From assembly GCA_029251375.1 (NCBI GenBank), contig JAQXDL010000010.1, positions 1 to 64,000 of the forward strand: a DNA stretch of 64,000 bases, in the 5' to 3' direction. Each line of letters opens with the position of its first letter. The stretch's first letter is position 1. Below the pieces are notes generated by a model. The model was not told the DNA's origin, did no database searches, and was given only the letters and a program-made list of their open reading frames with translations. Of the stretch, positions 27,414-36,129 are shown one piece after another. This DNA is from Pseudomonadales bacterium. GTDB taxonomy: Bacteria > Pseudomonadota > Gammaproteobacteria > Pseudomonadales > Azotimanducaceae. The translations under genes and the position numbers were made by a program.

Positions 27414-29117
27414 CTACTTGCGTGATGCGGTCAACGCAGTGTCCGAGTGCTGCCAGGCTTGTTCATATCGCGCAAATGCATCAGCAGCTTCTGCAGTCTT
27501 ACCCTGATCTGCTAAAGACTGATACAAGCCATACAATGACCAACCGTTTTCGGCATTCCAGCGAAGATCTCGTCGGTAAACTTTCTCAGCATCCTCAGGA
27601 TGATCTGCTTTTAACAGAACAGCACCTAAATAATGGCGCATAGGCTGAGCCCAAGCGGGTGGCTCTGTGTAATTGCCCTTATCTTCAAGTTTGACAGCCT
27701 TTACGTAGCTTTCAATGGCGCCATAAAGATCACCTTTTGCTTCCTTTATTTCGCCGTCAAGACCATGTCCGGCCAGAATAAGAATGCCCGATACGGAGGT
27801 GACAGTCACTCGCGTCTTATCAACCTCAGGCTCATCAACGATCGCACGGAGAATTTCTAACTGTTCAGAGGCGGCTTCAAGATTACCGGTGTTGGCATAG
27901 GCGCTACCGAGAGAATAGGCCCACATTCCTCTAAGGTAGGGTGTGTCCGAATGAGAGGGGGTTTGCCCCATAAGTGCATCCCACTTGCCAAAAATTTTAT
28001 TTAGGTGCCAGGGTGAAGCCATATTTTTTTCATAGCCTCGCATCGCGTGTTGGTGTCCCGACGAACTCGCTTTGAGCGTATCTGCCGCATCAATGGCCAC
28101 TTCGTAGTTGCCCTGAATCGTCGCTGCATAACGAATGAAATCGGCAGCATGGCCGGCATGAATTTTATGGGATAACGGATAGGTGCCTAAATTTGGCAAG
28201 GGTAGATCACCCCAAATCTCGGCAAACTCTTTATCCTTTTGTTGTGATCGAACATTACTGTCAATCGCTCTATCGTATTGGCCAACGCGAACATAGATGT
28301 GCGATGGCATATGTACAACATGCCCCGCGATTGGCACAGTTGCCTCAAGGCCATCCGCAGACGCCAATGCACGCTCAGGTGTCAGTGATGACTCCACCAA
28401 ATGAATGTGTAAGTGCAAAACACCCGGATTAGTCATATCCGTTTTCATGATGTGTTCAAGTGCTAATGCAACAGCTAATGTTTCATCCAAGGGTTCGCCT
28501 TCAATGTCCCAGTAATTCCAGCGTGCAATCGACATATAGGAGGCCGCATACAGAGCTGCCACATCAGAGTCGTCGGGATATTGCTGATTGAGTTTGCGCA
28601 TCGCCGCGAGATAGGCTCGATCTCTCGCGTCATCATCGGCAATACTTTCTTTGTCATAAAGCACATATAAAGCATTGATCAGTTGCGCCTCAAGCGGCGT
28701 TGCTCGGACGATTAATTTTTTTGCTTTGGTAATCGCCTTAAGCCCCTCACCTTTGGGGTCATCGGGCATTCGACCGTATCGACTATTGGGATTTGGCCCC
28801 ATCGCATGGGCCATACCCCAGTAGGGCATTGGATGGGTTGGGTCAGCTAAAGCCGCTTGCTGATAGGACGCAATCGATTCAGGAAAGAAGAAACCCCATG
28901 CAAATCTAAGCCCTTGGTCGAAGAACATTTGCGCTTGCCGCGAGTCGGTCGATATTTTTCGACTGTAAGTGCCAGCGCCAGGAACGATGATGGCATACTT
29001 AGCCTCACTACTCGTTTCTTGCTTATCGGGGATCGATGCTTGTTGTTCGCAAGCTTGCATCAACAACAACGAAGTTATTAGACTCAATAACAAAAAACTC
29101 TGTTTTAACTGTTTCAT
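27414..29117 (-). CDS. Tetratricopeptide-repeat lipoprotein
   Basis: Protein of 567 residues with a lipobox 'LLMQAC' near residue 23, so an envelope lipoprotein. Several TPR-like helical pairs occur, for example 'FFPESIASYQQAALADPTHP', 'LGSAYANTGNLEAASEQLE' and 'GAIESYVKAVKLEDKGNY'. Conserved His-rich segments 'AGHVVHMPSHIYVRVGQYD' and 'VLHLHIHLVESS' are typical of a widespread family of TPR proteins of unknown biochemical role. A terminator follows. Probably a protein-interaction scaffold; function not determined. Confidence 0.88.
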   Translation of the reverse strand: MKQLKQSFLLLSLITSLLLMQACEQQASIPDKQETSSEAKYAIIVPGAGTYSRKISTDSRQAQMFFDQGLRFAWGFFFPESIASYQQAALADPTHPMPYWGMAHAMGPNPNSRYGRMPDDPKGEGLKAITKAKKLIVRATPLEAQLINALYVLYDKESIADDDARDRAYLAAMRKLNQQYPDDSDVAALYAASYMSIARWNYWDIEGEPLDETLAVALALEHIMKTDMTNPGVLHLHIHLVESSLTPERALASADGLEATVPIAGHVVHMPSHIYVRVGQYDRAIDSNVRSQQKDKEFAEIWGDLPLPNLGTYPLSHKIHAGHAADFIRYAATIQGNYEVAIDAADTLKASSSGHQHAMRGYEKNMASPWHLNKIFGKWDALMGQTPSHSDTPYLRGMWAYSLGSAYANTGNLEAASEQLEILRAIVDEPEVDKTRVTVTSVSGILILAGHGLDGEIKEAKGDLYGAIESYVKAVKLEDKGNYTEPPAWAQPMRHYLGAVLLKADHPEDAEKVYRRDLRWNAENGWSLYGLYQSLADQGKTAEAADAFARYEQAWQHSDTALTASRK

Positions 29118-29405
29118 ATTGTGTTTGCCTTCCTTGTCTTAAATACGTTAACGACCACTTAACAACATACAGCGCGTTAAAGCATACCCACATTGACAAA
29201 CTTGCGCCTCAATTATGCTAGTGTGATTGTAACGTTGATTATCGTTTCGACAACACACTGTATTTGTGATTTTGAAATCTCGCACACAGCGTGTAATTAT
29301 TGAGCACATACCTGCTGCTACTTTCTATACCGAAAATAAGAGAAAGAGAGAGAGAACCACCCTGCAGCCACTAGAAATAAATCCCGTATCGTTTAAGGAA
29401 AAAAA

Positions 29406-30164
29406 ATGATTAGTGTTAAAGACAAAGTTGTTATCGTCACTGGCGCCGCATCGGGGCTCGGTGAAGCAGATGCTCGAATGCTCGCCGCTGAGGCTGCGAC
29501 TGTGATCATGACGGATATTAATACTGATGCTGGCGAAAGGATCGCAAAAGAGATTGGCGCGACGTTTTTTGAACAAGATGTATCAAGCGAATCACGTTGG
29601 GCAGAACTGATGCGTTTAGTTGAAAACGATTTTGGAAGATTGGACGGTCTGGTTAATAACGCGGGTATTGCTGTTATTGCGGATATCGAATCGACAACCA
29701 CCGAACAATGGCGACGCACCATGTCTATACATCTTGATGGCACTTTCTGGGGTTGTCAGTCTGCAATTGAGCTAATGAAAAAATCCGATGGCGGCTCGAT
29801 CATTAACATGTCCTCCACCGCTGCCTTGGTGGGCATACCGGCTTACCTTGCCTATAGCGCTGCAAAAGGCGGCATTAGGGCAATGACTAAATCGATCGCG
29901 GTTCACTGTAAACAACAAAAACTGGGCATTCGTTGCAACTCAATCCACCCCGGCAGTATCAGCACACCGATGGTGCACACGGCCGTTAAAACACTCGCAG
30001 GCATCGACATGACGGCGTTACCTGACGTTGAACAAGGCCGCAAAGACATGGGCATTGGCGAACCCGATGATATTGCCCACATGGTGACTTATTTGATTTC
30101 TGATGCATCAAAGCATGTTAACGGCACCGAGATGGTTATCGACAATGCCGATACCGTCGTCTAA
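29406..30164 (+). CDS. SDR-family oxidoreductase
   Basis: Classical short-chain dehydrogenase of 252 residues. 'TGAASGLGEADARML' is the dinucleotide site, 'MTDINTDAG' carries the Asp that favours NAD, 'NNAGIA' follows strand 4, and 'MSSTAALVGIPAYLAYSAAK' holds the catalytic Ser, Tyr and Lys. AAGGA precedes the ATG. It is similar to cyclopentanol or hydroxysteroid dehydrogenase types. The VOC gene follows 53 bp later on the same strand. Confidence 0.93.
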   Translation: MISVKDKVVIVTGAASGLGEADARMLAAEAATVIMTDINTDAGERIAKEIGATFFEQDVSSESRWAELMRLVENDFGRLDGLVNNAGIAVIADIESTTTEQWRRTMSIHLDGTFWGCQSAIELMKKSDGGSIINMSSTAALVGIPAYLAYSAAKGGIRAMTKSIAVHCKQQKLGIRCNSIHPGSISTPMVHTAVKTLAGIDMTALPDVEQGRKDMGIGEPDDIAHMVTYLISDASKHVNGTEMVIDNADTVV

Positions 30165-30217
30165 ACACGACAGAACACAACTGCACTGAACTGCACTAAA
30201 AATCGGGAGCGAGAACG

Positions 30218-30670
30218 ATGAATATCACCGGCATGGTCCATATCAATATCAATTGCTCAGACTATAAAACCTCAAAAGCCTTTTATGAAATGTTAGGTTT
30301 CGAAGAATTTTGGCAGGTACCGGAAACGAATACCGCCGAAGTGGCAGCCGCCGTAGGGATGAGACCCTACAAGGTGCAGGGCGCACTGTTTACCTTAAAG
30401 GGCGCTAATCCGCCCATGGTGATCGACTTGCTGCAATGGAAGGATCCGAGCGACTCAGCACCACCCTACCCACATCTCTATCACACGGGCCTTGCGCGCA
30501 TTGCGCTAATGTCTTCAGACCTTGACGCTGATTTGCTTTTTCTTGAGCTAGCTGGCGTCGAAATTGTTGGCCCACCCGGCACGGTCACGATGGAGAACGG
30601 GCACGGCAGTCGATTTTTTTGTTTCAAAGACCCGGACGGTACTTATCTTGAATTAGTGGAGAATTTTTAG
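30218..30670 (+). CDS. VOC (glyoxalase/bleomycin resistance/dioxygenase) family protein
   Basis: Vicinal-oxygen-chelate fold protein of 150 residues. 'VHININCSDYKTSKAFYEM' starts the first beta-alpha-beta-beta-beta module with a metal-ligand His, and 'FCFKDPDGTYLELVE' ends the second with the Glu ligand. GGGAG with GAGAA gives a good ribosome site. It is probably co-transcribed with the SDR gene before it. It may be an isomerase, lyase or dioxygenase. Confidence 0.91.
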   Translation: MNITGMVHININCSDYKTSKAFYEMLGFEEFWQVPETNTAEVAAAVGMRPYKVQGALFTLKGANPPMVIDLLQWKDPSDSAPPYPHLYHTGLARIALMSSDLDADLLFLELAGVEIVGPPGTVTMENGHGSRFFCFKDPDGTYLELVENF

Positions 30671-30686
30671 GCAGCTACAAGCACTT

Positions 30687-30995
30687 TTATTCGATCGATT
30701 CAAAGATTGATATATCGAGGCTAGCAAGGTCGATCGAATCACCCATATTCAACCAAGTTGCTTGCCGGAGGTTACGCAGCGTGCCTGGCACATCATTGCT
30801 ATCAATTTCATAGATAACCATATATCCATGCGCTTGTGCTGTGACGACCTGCACGTCAGCAAGCTTGAACCGATTAGCGGACAAAAAGCCTTCAATCTTC
30901 ATCACTTCCGGCAAATGAATATCACTGTACCATTGATTAAAGTCGGCCTCGCGCCCCTCAAGTGGATTACTCCTAACAATATATAGCGTTCTCAT
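30687..30995 (-). CDS. Small EthD/DUF4286-like protein
   Basis: Protein of 102 residues with 'YIVRSNPLEGREADFNQWY' and 'HLPEVMKIEGFLSANRF', the pattern of small ferredoxin-like barrel proteins annotated DUF4286 or EthD-like, often beside aromatic or steroid catabolic genes. The ribosome site is weak. It ends 16 bp from the convergent VOC gene. Confidence 0.8.
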   Translation of the reverse strand: MRTLYIVRSNPLEGREADFNQWYSDIHLPEVMKIEGFLSANRFKLADVQVVTAQAHGYMVIYEIDSNDVPGTLRNLRQATWLNMGDSIDLASLDISIFESIE

Positions 30996-31363
30996 GACTT
31001 GATCTGCTTCATGATTTTTTCACTCATTTTTTTCACCTACCATTAGGCTAACATTCAGACATAACCATTATCTAGTCACGCAGCTTTTCCCTTCTGCACC
31101 AAATAGTTTGTCGTTAGCTTTCAGCTCTTGCGCACCTCGCAGGCATTATCGGAACCCGATTATTGCTCAATCTATAAATATCTCTTCAATCACGCACGGT
31201 TGTTTAGAACCCTTAAGTAACATTTTGTAACTCTATGTAAACTTTTAGTAACATTAACTAACGAAAAAAGTAAGCCCCTAATTCGGGTATTTTCTTCATC
31301 CCCCCTTGTGTTCACCATCGTTTGTTGAAAATCGACCAATCCTGATGACCAGAAGGAGAAAAA
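30996..31363. other. Non-coding leader upstream of the collagen/pentapeptide gene
   Basis: About 370 bp without a gene. It contains a cluster of GTAA motifs (31217-31251) and an AT-rich tract, then a purine-rich AGAAGGAG ribosome site directly before the ATG at 31364. This looks like a regulated promoter and leader. No rRNA-like or tRNA-like element is seen. Confidence 0.6.
31217..31251 (+). promoter_or_regulatory. Phased GTAA half-sites
   Basis: GTAA occurs at 31217, 31227, 31237 and 31248, spaced 10, 10 and 11 bp, so all lie on one face of the helix. It is 113-147 bp upstream of the large secreted-protein gene. This is a candidate multi-copy regulator site or a curvature element. The protein that would bind is unknown. 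Confidence 0.4.
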
Positions 31364-34333
31364 ATGTCTTACAAGCTGCTCGGTGCTCTATTGATGAGTA
31401 CAGCTTTAATTAATCCCGCTACAGCAGAGGTACCGAATACATTTAGCGCAGGCGACCCAGCTGTCGCGGCAGATGTGAATGAGAACTTCACTACACTCGA
31501 TACAGACATTCAAGCCAATAAAGCGGCGATCGAGAATATTACGCTGACCCCTGGACCGCAGGGAGAACAGGGCGTTGCGGGTCTTGCCGGCGCACAGGGC
31601 TTACCAGGCGAACAAGGCCAGCAGGGTGAAATAGGACTAACAGGCGAACAAGGCCCTCAAGGTGAAATAGGACTAACAGGCGAACAAGGGCCACAGGGTG
31701 AAACAGGACTAACTGGCGAACAAGGGCCTCAAGGTGAAATAGGATTAACAGGCGAACAAGGCCCTCAAGGTGAAATAGGACTAACAGGCCCGCAAGGTGT
31801 GGCTGGGCCAGCCGGCGGCGAGCAGGGTATTCAAGGGGAACAAGGGCTAACAGGCGCTCAAGGTCCACAGGGTGAGCAAGGCCTAACAGGCGCACAAGGC
31901 CCTCAAGGTGAGCAAGGACTAACAGGCGACCAAGGTCCACAGGGTGCGCAAGGCGAAACAGGAGTCACACCCATTGAAATTGCAGCCATTGTGGACAGCA
32001 TTAACGCGGTAGTCGCAGATGTGGACGCGGTAGAAACACAAGTAAACGGGCTTGACGCTAACAACCAAGCAGTACTGCTCGATGGGCAAACGCTGCTTGA
32101 TCTTGATCTGAGAGGGGCCAACGCAAGTCGAAGTGACTTTTCCGGCACCACTATTAACAGCAGCAACGGACTTCCTGACGGATTGCTACCAGAAGACGCA
32201 AGGTACCCTGATTTCTTACGTTCCGACTTTAGTTACGGTATTTTTGAAGACTCTGATTTCGTTAATGCAAACATCACGGATACAGAGTTTGGTTTTTCGA
32301 CCCTGCGCAATGCAATTTTTGATGGCGCAACAATTAACTCAACACTTACTCCTATCGCGGATGTCGTCGCCGGAACAAGTTTCATAGGCGCCAACCTAGC
32401 TTTTAGTCGGTTCGAAAACACAAATTTTGACGGAACCTATTTATCTGCAAGCAACGGTTTCGCCGCTTCTTTTGTTGGCGCGACTATGCACAACACATTT
32501 GCTAGTACAGCCAACCTATTTGCAACCAACTTCACTGGTGCAGAATTTAACAATGCCAGCTTCAACTTCACACAACTCGGTGCGGCAAACATGGATAACG
32601 TCACCGGCACACTGAAACTACAAGGCGTCAATATGCAGTTTGGCTCCTTCCAAAATGCAACCATCGACAATTTGAGTGCTATTCGCAGCAACTTCACCTT
32701 TGTCAATTTCGATGGTTCTGATTTCAGCACGCCTGATGATGCAGACAACAACTTCATGCCTCATGCAACCTTTTTACATGGCTCAGCAGTAGGCACAAAC
32801 TTTACTAATTCATTCCTGTCCGCAGCTGAGTTTGATGGTGCGAATATTACCGATTCCATTTTTGACCGGACCTATCTGCCAGATGCCAATTTCATCGGCA
32901 CAACACTAACCGGCGCGAGCTTTACGTCCGCGAACCTGCCATCGGCGCTATTTGTCCATGCTAATTTGGTCAATGCCGATTTCTCAGACGCCAACATGTC
33001 TGGTGCCGAGTTTATCGAATCCGAAGTGGACGGGACCGACTTCACAAACACCATTTTAGTCGACGCAACATTCACAGGTATCGACCTATCGGTAGCAACG
33101 TTTAGCAATACCACCTGTCCTGATGGTTCAAATTCAGATGATCTGGAGAATGGCGGCAGTTGCACCAACGCTCTGGTCACCGATAATTCTGATGACAACA
33201 TCGATCTTGGCGGAGCCGACCTGACCCTGGCGAGCCGGTCAGGTGCCGATTTACCTAACGTCGACTTCTCGGGTGCAACGCTAAATGGCACTGAGTTGGT
33301 CGGCACCAATGCCATTAGAGGTGGTTTCGCGAATGTTTCTGGCGTGCCGACTCTCAATGTTGATGGCGGCTTTACCCAAATCACCGACTTTGCCGGCGCC
33401 AACCTGACCCAGTCGTTTTTTGAGGGCGCAAATCTACAAGGTACGCAGTTTACAGGTTCAAACCTGACTCAAGTCGATTTTACCAGTGTCGATTTTTCCG
33501 CCTTTGATGACGGTAGCCAACTGATTAGCTCGAGTTTTGCGGGCGCCTTGTTAATGAGGGCAAACCTGGTCAACACAAATGTTCAGGGGACAATTTTTAA
33601 CACGGCGAACTTATACGGCGCTAATCTTGAAGGACTCGACGCAACGGCTACGTTTGACAACAACACAAGCGTTGACGTTGCAACTAGTTTTAGCGATGCC
33701 AATTTATCTGAAACAAATTTGAGCAACGCGAATTTCACCGGCGCAATCTTGACCAATGCTACGCTAACAAACAGCTATGTTAACGAGCCTGCGAGTGTCA
33801 TATTTGATCTCGCTGATATGCGTTCAGCACAGATGGTTAGCGTATTTTTCCCCGCTGCCTCCTTTACAGGCATTCAAGCAGCAAATAGCAGTTGGTTAGA
33901 TGCACATCTTGTTGACGCGGACTTTTCCGTTTCTGACGATGGCGCTACTGATTTTTATGTGAACTTGAGAAATGCAAGCTTTGTTCAGGCAAACTTAGAA
34001 GGGTCAAATTTCAACGGCGCTGATTTGACAGGGGCCAACTTTTCCGGCGCCCAATTAATCAACGCTCAACTGAGTAGTGAAGATATTGTGAGCGGAACTG
34101 CGACTATCTCGCTACGTGGTGCCAATCTAACGGATGCAAACCTTGACGGCGCCAATCTTGTTGATGCTAATTTTGACGGAGCCAATTTTCTCAATACTAA
34201 CTTTAGCAACGCCAACTTAACCGGTGCGAACCTTACCGGACAATTTTTAAATTCCGCAAACTTCTCCAACACCACCTGTCCTTCAGGTGTTAATTCCGAC
34301 GCCAACGGCGGCGATTGTAATGGCCAACTTTAA
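31364..34333 (+). CDS. Secreted collagen-like / pentapeptide-repeat fusion protein
   Basis: Protein of 989 residues. Residues 1-21 are a signal peptide (cleavage near 'NPATA'). Residues 24-60 hold a short head, '[20 protein letters not shown]', seen in marine surface proteins. Residues 64-200 are Gly-X-Y triplets with a 12-residue unit ([12 protein letters not shown]) and one interruption near G151. A coiled-coil-like stretch (about 205-240) follows. The rest is pentapeptide repeat (A[DN]LXX type, e.g. '[19 protein letters not shown]'). A 'CP.G.NSD...GG.C' motif occurs twice, near residue 585 and at the C-terminus. This suggests a trimeric stalk carrying a beta-helical shaft, exported to the surface. 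Function unknown. Confidence 0.92.
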   Translation: MSYKLLGALLMSTALINPATAEVPNTFSAGDPAVAADVNENFTTLDTDIQANKAAIENITLTPGPQGEQGVAGLAGAQGLPGEQGQQGEIGLTGEQGPQGEIGLTGEQGPQGETGLTGEQGPQGEIGLTGEQGPQGEIGLTGPQGVAGPAGGEQGIQGEQGLTGAQGPQGEQGLTGAQGPQGEQGLTGDQGPQGAQGETGVTPIEIAAIVDSINAVVADVDAVETQVNGLDANNQAVLLDGQTLLDLDLRGANASRSDFSGTTINSSNGLPDGLLPEDARYPDFLRSDFSYGIFEDSDFVNANITDTEFGFSTLRNAIFDGATINSTLTPIADVVAGTSFIGANLAFSRFENTNFDGTYLSASNGFAASFVGATMHNTFASTANLFATNFTGAEFNNASFNFTQLGAANMDNVTGTLKLQGVNMQFGSFQNATIDNLSAIRSNFTFVNFDGSDFSTPDDADNNFMPHATFLHGSAVGTNFTNSFLSAAEFDGANITDSIFDRTYLPDANFIGTTLTGASFTSANLPSALFVHANLVNADFSDANMSGAEFIESEVDGTDFTNTILVDATFTGIDLSVATFSNTTCPDGSNSDDLENGGSCTNALVTDNSDDNIDLGGADLTLASRSGADLPNVDFSGATLNGTELVGTNAIRGGFANVSGVPTLNVDGGFTQITDFAGANLTQSFFEGANLQGTQFTGSNLTQVDFTSVDFSAFDDGSQLISSSFAGALLMRANLVNTNVQGTIFNTANLYGANLEGLDATATFDNNTSVDVATSFSDANLSETNLSNANFTGAILTNATLTNSYVNEPASVIFDLADMRSAQMVSVFFPAASFTGIQAANSSWLDAHLVDADFSVSDDGATDFYVNLRNASFVQANLEGSNFNGADLTGANFSGAQLINAQLSSEDIVSGTATISLRGANLTDANLDGANLVDANFDGANFLNTNFSNANLTGANLTGQFLNSANFSNTTCPSGVNSDANGGDCNGQL
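31553..31963 (+). repeat. Coding repeat: 36-bp collagen-like units
   Basis: The Gly-X-Y region of the large gene is built of a 36 bp unit beginning GGTGAAATAGGACTAACAG, repeated about five times in near-perfect form and then as diverged copies. Synonymous differences between copies show that the array is not freshly amplified. Copy number is likely to vary between strains. Confidence 0.9.
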
Positions 34334-34355
34334 GCTGCGTGATTGGAGTAGGCAT

Positions 34356-35885
34356 ATGATGATTGAAAAGGTAAACAAAGATCTAAAAGTCGTTCTGCTA
34401 GCGGCGCTGGTAATGCTAATCAGTGCGTGCGGTGGTAGTGGTGGCGGTTCTGACCCTGTTGCGATCGACTCTGGCTCAGTATCTGCACCGGCTTCTGACG
34501 CGGACTCATCGCCTGCCGGTTCAGGGCCGCCAACAACGCTGTTATCAGGTATCGCGGCCATTGGTGCTGCATTAGACGGTGCAACCGTCGAGATCATAGA
34601 TGCTAGCGGCAACTTGGTTGATATCCCGGATACCCTCACGGGTTCAGATGGTGCTTATCAAGTCACACTACCGGCAGATGTCGTATTGCCCGTGATTGTT
34701 CGAATCACGCCACTCGTGGGCGAGCCTTTGCTGAATGTTGTGCCAGAGCCCGAAGCTGGCACGACAGAAATTGTTGCAAACGTAAACCCGATCACTAACC
34801 TGGTAGCTGAAACTGTATTGGGTGATGTGGACAGCACAAACGCCTCTGACATCGCCTCTTCTTTGGCCACAGTCGATGTGACAACGTTAGATGCAACCAG
34901 TGACGCAATTGTGGAAAAAGTACTGGGCAGTAGCGTCAGCTATGACAGTTTTGCAACAGATCCTGACTTTATCGCCAATGATGGTACAAGCTCAGGCTCG
35001 GCCGCTGATGCGATTCTAGACACGATTGCGAAAAACGCGGACGATAATGGGCTGAGCCTAAATGAGCAATTAACCTCATTTGCGGCACAGGACGAACCTC
35101 CTAAATTGCTTGAAGACCCCGTATTTCAGGTAATACTCGTTAGCGAATTAATACAAGGCGGAACAGATAGCGCTGATCTCGAATCAGGTCTGGCAGCCAT
35201 TGGGGCGATTGACGCAGCGGTTGAAGGTGAGGCGGACATATTCAGAACAATTATCGAAACAGTGCCTGTGATCATCGAGTCAACGGTAAGCAGTGCTGCG
35301 GGTTTAGCTGAAAACTCAGAACTTCTTGATATTGCTGTCGACGCCGCCGTTGACCTTGTCGCTAATACCGTCGAGCAAAAAACCGACCAGTTTTTTGCGG
35401 ATACGGATGATCTAGTTGAGCTGCTCGCATCGCCCAGTTTTCAGGCCACCGCCGTCGATGTCGTCACAGTCACGGTGCTACCGATATTGATCACCTTTGT
35501 TGATGACGTCGATATCGCCGATATTCAATCAGGTCTAGAGTCTGTGGTTGACAACATTACTGACGAAGCTGCGAGCGTCACCAGCAGCTTCGAATACACC
35601 GGCTCTTCAACCGATGTCAGTGATTTGGTTGCTGGGTTTGTTGAAGAGCAAATTGCACCGGCGACAACCCTGGACAGGGATGCCCTGCTAGGAATTCAAG
35701 ATGGTACAACCGCGCTCTCAGAGGTCGTGACGCTGGTTGGCGATGTGACGCAGGTGCAAGAGGATATTCAAGACTTTTCACAAGCAAATCCTGATCTTGT
35801 TGACGGTTCTATTGTCGATCTGATCGAAGAGGTGCCTGCGAGCAATTGGGACCAGGCAAGTTGGGATCTATTTAACTGGACCTAA
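34356..35885 (+). CDS. Lipoprotein with carboxypeptidase-regulatory-like domain
   Basis: Protein of about 510 residues. The ATG at 34356 has GGAG nearby and gives a lipoprotein signal ending 'LISAC' followed by a glycine and serine rich linker ('GGSGGGSD'). Next comes a segment like a carboxypeptidase regulatory domain ('GATVEIIDASGNLVDI', 'TGSDGAYQVTLP'). The rest is an acidic, Ala/Val/Asp-rich helical region without a recognised domain. It starts 22 bp after the collagen/pentapeptide gene, so it is almost certainly in the same operon. It may anchor or assemble that protein at the membrane; this is inference. Confidence 0.85.
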   Translation: MMIEKVNKDLKVVLLAALVMLISACGGSGGGSDPVAIDSGSVSAPASDADSSPAGSGPPTTLLSGIAAIGAALDGATVEIIDASGNLVDIPDTLTGSDGAYQVTLPADVVLPVIVRITPLVGEPLLNVVPEPEAGTTEIVANVNPITNLVAETVLGDVDSTNASDIASSLATVDVTTLDATSDAIVEKVLGSSVSYDSFATDPDFIANDGTSSGSAADAILDTIAKNADDNGLSLNEQLTSFAAQDEPPKLLEDPVFQVILVSELIQGGTDSADLESGLAAIGAIDAAVEGEADIFRTIIETVPVIIESTVSSAAGLAENSELLDIAVDAAVDLVANTVEQKTDQFFADTDDLVELLASPSFQATAVDVVTVTVLPILITFVDDVDIADIQSGLESVVDNITDEAASVTSSFEYTGSSTDVSDLVAGFVEEQIAPATTLDRDALLGIQDGTTALSEVVTLVGDVTQVQEDIQDFSQANPDLVDGSIVDLIEEVPASNWDQASWDLFNWT

Positions 35886-35891
35886 CCAAAC

Positions 35892-35929
35892 CAATCGCGT
35901 GATTGGGCATTAAACCCATCACGCGATTG
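35892..35929. terminator. Hairpin after the lipoprotein gene
   Basis: CAATCGCGTGATTGGG pairs with CCCATCACGCGATTG (one bulged T) around a short AT loop, 7 bp after the stop. No T run follows, so it may need Rho, or act as an RNA-stabilising stem. Confidence 0.55.
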
Positions 35930-35994
35930 ATTGACCCATTCATGCGGCCAAAGAACTAAACCCTGCGTAATCAAAATATTGGTAAGTGAGCTTC

Positions 35995-36049
35995 CTATTA
36001 AGCCCCTATTAAGCCCCTGTTAAACCCCAGTTAAATCCCGTTTAAGACC
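35995..36049. repeat. Tandem array, five 11-bp units, intergenic
   Basis: Units are CTATTAAGCCC (twice), CTGTTAAACCC, CAGTTAAATCC and CGTTTAAGACC, each exactly 11 bp with no spacer. All contain TTAA. It lies between convergent genes, about 110 bp after the lipoprotein stop and 80 bp from the acyl-CoA dehydrogenase stop. The period and TTAA core resemble the array at 5509-5585. Confidence 0.9.
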
Positions 36050-36129
36050 TGCCAACCTCCTCGATGCTTCGTTTATTCGATTTACCATCTAGTTTCTTAG
36101 CAACATGAAAAACACCAAAGCAGCAAGAC

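Noticed and set aside
30161-30200. Possible 10 bp tandem array at the end of the SDR gene
   Set aside because: Only the last two units (CTGCACTGAA, CTGCACTAAA) are clearly alike; the others are too diverged to count.
31539-31940. Antisense open frame of 133 codons across the collagen repeats
   Set aside because: It is the mirror of the Gly-X-Y repeat, kept open by codon bias of the sense strand.
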